Shown here one piece after another: positions 22,548 to 23,330 of a stretch of 23,330 nt of DNA (the first letter of the stretch is position 1; each line of letters begins with the position of its first letter). A program made the position numbers and the translations under genes. Source of the DNA: Sphingobacteriia bacterium (lineage in GTDB: Bacteria > Bacteroidota > Bacteroidia > NS11-12g > UBA955); the NCBI GenBank assembly GCA_021151535.1, contig JAGKXC010000023.1, positions 1-23,330 of the forward strand, given 5' to 3'. The notes beneath the pieces are model-generated. The model was not told where the DNA came from, did no database searches, and worked only from the letters and a program-made list of their open reading frames with translations.

Positions 22548-22577
22548 GAAAGCCTCGATGAAAATCGGGGCTTTTTT
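22548..22577 (+). terminator. Intrinsic terminator after rplQ
   Basis: The stem AAGCCTCGAT (22550-22559) pairs with ATCGGGGCTT (22564-22573) over 10 bp with one G-T pair, closing a GAAA tetraloop, and a run of six T follows (22572-22577) with four more after one G. It lies about 20 bp after the rplQ stop and ends the cluster. Confidence 0.9.
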
Positions 22578-22588
22578 GTTTTAATTCA

Positions 22589-22618
22589 TTGTTGTTTTGT
22601 TTTTCTAAAACTAAATTG
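22589..22618 (+). promoter_or_regulatory. Candidate promoter of the WYL regulator gene
   Basis: TTG (22589-22591), a 20-nt spacer and TAAATTG (22612-22618), one T short of TAnnTTTG, followed by CA. The spacing equals that of the rpsL and infA promoters. The box ends 5 nt before the ATG at 22624, so the transcript would be nearly leaderless. Confidence 0.4.
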
Positions 22619-22623
22619 CATCT

Positions 22624-23330
22624 ATGCACGCCTCCACCAAGGAAAGATTAAAGTTCATTGAAGAATACCTAAGAAATGGTAATCAACCCACCTTCAAAGA
22701 GCTGCTAAATATAGTTTCTAGTCAATTTAAAGAGATTAAGGAGCGCAGATTGCATGAATTGTTGAAATATCTGCGTGAAGAGGGTTTAAATGGGGTGCCC
22801 CTGCAAATTGAATGTGATGATAACAATCGCTATTCACTTAATAACCACTATCGGTTTCACTATGCTAATTTGTTGAATTCAGAAAGAGCCACCTTGCCTT
22901 TATTGTTTGGTTTGTTGCAGCCTTATCGTTCTTTTCCTGCGGTAAAAACACTGATGAATAATATTATTGAAGTGCATAAACTCGACAAGGATGCTGTTCA
23001 TTTGCTGAGTTTGGTAATTGGCAGTAATTCGAATCATTTGGGGATGCCGGTATTTGAAAAGATTATGAAGGGGATGACTGCCATCTATGAGCAAGTGATG
23101 GTGGAATTTCATTATATCAAGGTTAAGGAAGGTGTTATCAAAGCAGCTGATGAGAAGATATCTGAAGTAGTTCTCCTGCCTTTACAAGTTCGTATTCACG
23201 ACGGGCGATATTATCTCATAGGAATTAAAAATGATAGGGAGCTCAAAATGCAGTATTTGCAGAGTTTTGCTTTTGATATGATTCAGCGCGGTCCGGATCC
23301 TTATTATTTAACTGAAGAGGATGAAGAGCC
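22624..23330 (+). CDS. WYL-domain transcriptional regulator (3' end beyond window)
   Basis: 235 codons are visible and no stop is reached. The N-terminus (about 1-80: MHASTKERLKFIEEYLRNG, then KERRLHELLKYLREEG) looks like a winged-helix DNA-binding domain. The WYL domain is recognisable from about residue 135: MTAIYEQVMVEFHYIKV, then PLQVRIHDGRYYLIGIKN and QYLQSFAFDMIQ. WYL regulators sense nucleic-acid or nucleotide ligands in the cases studied (family knowledge). The start follows directly after a candidate promoter, and no later ATG would keep the DNA-binding domain. It stands outside the ribosomal operon, behind the terminator; its targets are unknown. Confidence 0.8.
   Translation, partial: MHASTKERLKFIEEYLRNGNQPTFKELLNIVSSQFKEIKERRLHELLKYLREEGLNGVPLQIECDDNNRYSLNNHYRFHYANLLNSERATLPLLFGLLQPYRSFPAVKTLMNNIIEVHKLDKDAVHLLSLVIGSNSNHLGMPVFEKIMKGMTAIYEQVMVEFHYIKVKEGVIKAADEKISEVVLLPLQVRIHDGRYYLIGIKNDRELKMQYLQSFAFDMIQRGPDPYYLTEEDEE

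Overview
This window is a Bacteroidota (Bacteroidetes) chromosome segment dominated by the main ribosomal-protein cluster. Three things point to the phylum. The proteins have Bacteroidota-like features, such as Zn-ligand-poor L36 and S14 and tailed S3 and L17. Two excellent promoters match the Bacteroidota primary-sigma consensus (TTG, 20-nt spacer, TAnnTTTG). Most genes start after an A-rich leader with no Shine-Dalgarno sequence. tuf, map and adk are all absent from the cluster. I cannot place the organism below phylum level with confidence; a Chitinophagales- or Sphingobacteriales-like lineage is a guess.

Layout. Positions 1-5235 hold five non-ribosomal genes in alternating orientation: a PIN-PhoH ATPase (+), a phosphonatase-like HAD hydrolase (-), a D-Ala-D-Ala-ligase-like ATP-grasp protein (+), a YebC/TACO1-family protein (-) and a secreted protein with two DUF1573 domains (-). 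Both convergent pairs meet tail to tail with only 8 and 2 bp between stop codons. A roughly 400-bp non-coding stretch (5236-5633), very G/A-rich and nearly free of C on the + strand, separates them from the cluster and ends in the rpsL promoter.

Positions 5634-22526 are 32 co-directional genes in the order rpsL, rpsG, fusA, rpsJ, rplC, rplD, rplW, rplB, rpsS, rplV, rpsC, rplP, rpmC, rpsQ, rplN, rplX, rplE, rpsN, rpsH, rplF, rplR, rpsE, rpmD, rplO, secY, infA, rpmJ, rpsM, rpsK, rpsD, rpoA, rplQ. This is a fused str-S10-spc-alpha arrangement. Gaps are mostly under 25 bp, with a 4-bp overlap (rplD/rplW) and a 1-bp overlap (rpmC/rpsQ). The largest gap, 37 bp between secY and infA, carries a consensus promoter, so the alpha part can probably be transcribed separately. 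A clear intrinsic terminator follows rplQ. The window ends inside a WYL-domain transcriptional regulator.

Together the cluster encodes most of the ribosome's early-assembly and decoding/translocation proteins, EF-G, IF-1, the SecY channel and the RNA polymerase alpha subunit. I found no mobile element, CRISPR array, tRNA, rRNA or convincing new system. The points worth a second look are regulatory: the infA promoter, isolated strong Shine-Dalgarno sequences in a phylum that seldom uses them, -7 boxes that almost touch start codons, and the C-depleted region before rpsL.
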